Origin: Dehalococcoidia bacterium
GTDB taxonomy: Bacteria; Chloroflexota; Dehalococcoidia; SZUA-161
NCBI GenBank assembly: GCA_014859215.1
Contig: JACUUS010000152.1
Coordinates: forward strand, 1 to 5,464
Length of the DNA: 5,464 nt
Reading direction: 5' to 3'
In this document: one piece after another, positions 5,102 to 5,464 of the stretch
Layout: the number at the start of each line of letters is the position of its first letter
Position numbering within the stretch: position 1 is the first letter of the stretch
Program-made: the position numbers and the translations under genes
The notes under the pieces: model-generated
Told to the model about the DNA's origin: nothing
Seen by the model: only the letters and a program-made list of their open reading frames with translations
Databases searched by the model: none

Positions 5102-5392
5102 ATGGAACGCAAGTCATCACCTGAACGAGCCTACGACAGAAGCGAGTTCGACCGCGAGGTGAGCGCATTGCTGGAGCAGATACTCGCGGTGCCGCCCGCC
5201 GAGAGGCAGTTCTTCCTTGCGAACAAGATCCGCGAGATGAGGACCAGGAAGGGCGCTGAATTCGGTGATAAGCTGGAAGTGCTGAGAGCCGCCGTGAAGA
5301 GGGGCAACCTGCTTCTTGAGCTCAGGGCCGCCAAGGAAATCCTGGAGAGAGAAGACCTCCGCGGGCGGGGGCGGAGACGGACCGGGCGCTAG
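5102..5392 (+). CDS. Small, highly charged helical protein of unknown function
   Basis: I do not recognise this 96-residue protein. The start is placed at ATG 5102 because GGAG (5090-5093) lies 8 bases before it; ATG 5096 is too close to that RBS and ATG 5078 overlaps the -10 element. About 40% of residues are D, E, K or R. Residues 12-30 and 56-84 look like amphipathic helices (for example EFDREVSALLEQIL and LLLELRAAKEILERE), separated by a VPPAERQFF turn, and the C-terminus is a basic RGRGRRRTGR tail. There is no signal peptide, membrane span, cysteine or recognisable DNA-binding motif. It has a strong promoter and is divergent from the SIR2-like gene across a shared palindrome, so a regulator or partner of that gene is possible but unproven. 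An unrelated housekeeping accessory protein is equally possible. Confidence 0.65.
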   Translation: MERKSSPERAYDRSEFDREVSALLEQILAVPPAERQFFLANKIREMRTRKGAEFGDKLEVLRAAVKRGNLLLELRAAKEILEREDLRGRGRRRTGR

Positions 5393-5422
5393 CCCTACTT
5401 GCTCCTGCACACCCATCCTACT

Positions 5423-5464
5423 CTCAATCTCAATCCTTAATCTTAATCCTCAATACTCAGTCCT
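5423..5464. repeat. Degenerate CTYAAT short tandem repeats
   Basis: Units CTCAAT, CTCAAT, CCTTAAT, CTTAAT, CCTCAAT and ACTCAGT follow one another from 5423 to the window edge, all variants of a 6-7 base CTYAAT unit. The plus strand is pyrimidine-rich. The array begins about 30 bases after the stop of the small charged protein and is cut by the window end, so its full length is unknown. Confidence 0.55.

Noticed and set aside
5357..5376. CTCCGC/GCGGAG hairpin as terminator of the small charged gene
   Set aside because: It lies inside the coding region, has a G-rich 8-base loop and is not followed by a T-tract.
1..5464. CRISPR array, tRNA or rRNA gene, insertion sequence with terminal repeats
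   Set aside because: I looked for regularly spaced repeats, cloverleaf arms with TTCGA-type T-loops, rRNA-like segments and transposase motifs; none was found.

Overview
The window looks bacterial. Genes are compact and ATG/TTG-started, with Shine-Dalgarno sites ahead of most starts, sigma70-like promoters and one clear intrinsic terminator. Base composition is moderately GC-rich. The lineage cannot be named from this stretch. A DUF89/ARMT1-like protein, a trace of a pyridine-nucleotide disulfide oxidoreductase and a ketol-acid reductoisomerase with an NADH-type cofactor loop together hint at an anaerobe, perhaps Chloroflexota (Dehalococcoidia) or Desulfobacterota. That is inference only.

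Layout. (1) Positions 1-275, + strand: 3' end of a DUF89/ARMT1-like metal-dependent phosphatase-family gene. (2) Positions 291-638, + strand: a decayed locus directly behind it. A well-placed RBS and ATG open a frame that breaks after about 7 codons, continues in another frame with a CPPC motif, stops, and is followed in a third stretch by what resembles the C-terminal end of an FAD/NAD(P)H disulfide oxidoreductase. (3) Positions 680-1825, - strand: a complete single-gene unit for ilvC, with promoter, RBS, class I ketol-acid reductoisomerase and hairpin-plus-T-tract terminator. (4) Positions 1923-2066, + strand: a 47-residue CxxC...HxxxC microprotein, divergent from ilvC. (5) Positions 2067-2486: mostly non-coding, with a remnant resembling a membrane sensor N-terminus and three short hairpins. 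(6) Positions 2487-2981, + strand: a five-helix membrane protein with two H-X13-H pairs, predicted to carry b-type haems. (7) Positions 3052-4917, - strand: a 621-residue SIR2-like predicted NADase, convergent with the membrane gene and without a recognisable defence partner in the window. (8) Positions 4918-5101: divergent control region with a promoter on each side of a perfect 17-bp palindrome. (9) Positions 5102-5392, + strand: a small, highly charged helical protein of unknown function. (10) Positions 5423-5464: degenerate CTYAAT-type repeats running to the window edge.

How the genes work together. ilvC is an ordinary biosynthetic gene (branched-chain amino acids) with an unusual cofactor pocket. 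The SIR2-like gene is the best candidate for an accessory system: these NADases typically abort phage infection or exclude plasmids by depleting NAD+. Its C-terminal helical half, the divergent small gene and the shared palindrome are the parts that could belong to something not yet described. The decayed oxidoreductase locus and the sensor remnant suggest that the interval has been remodelled.
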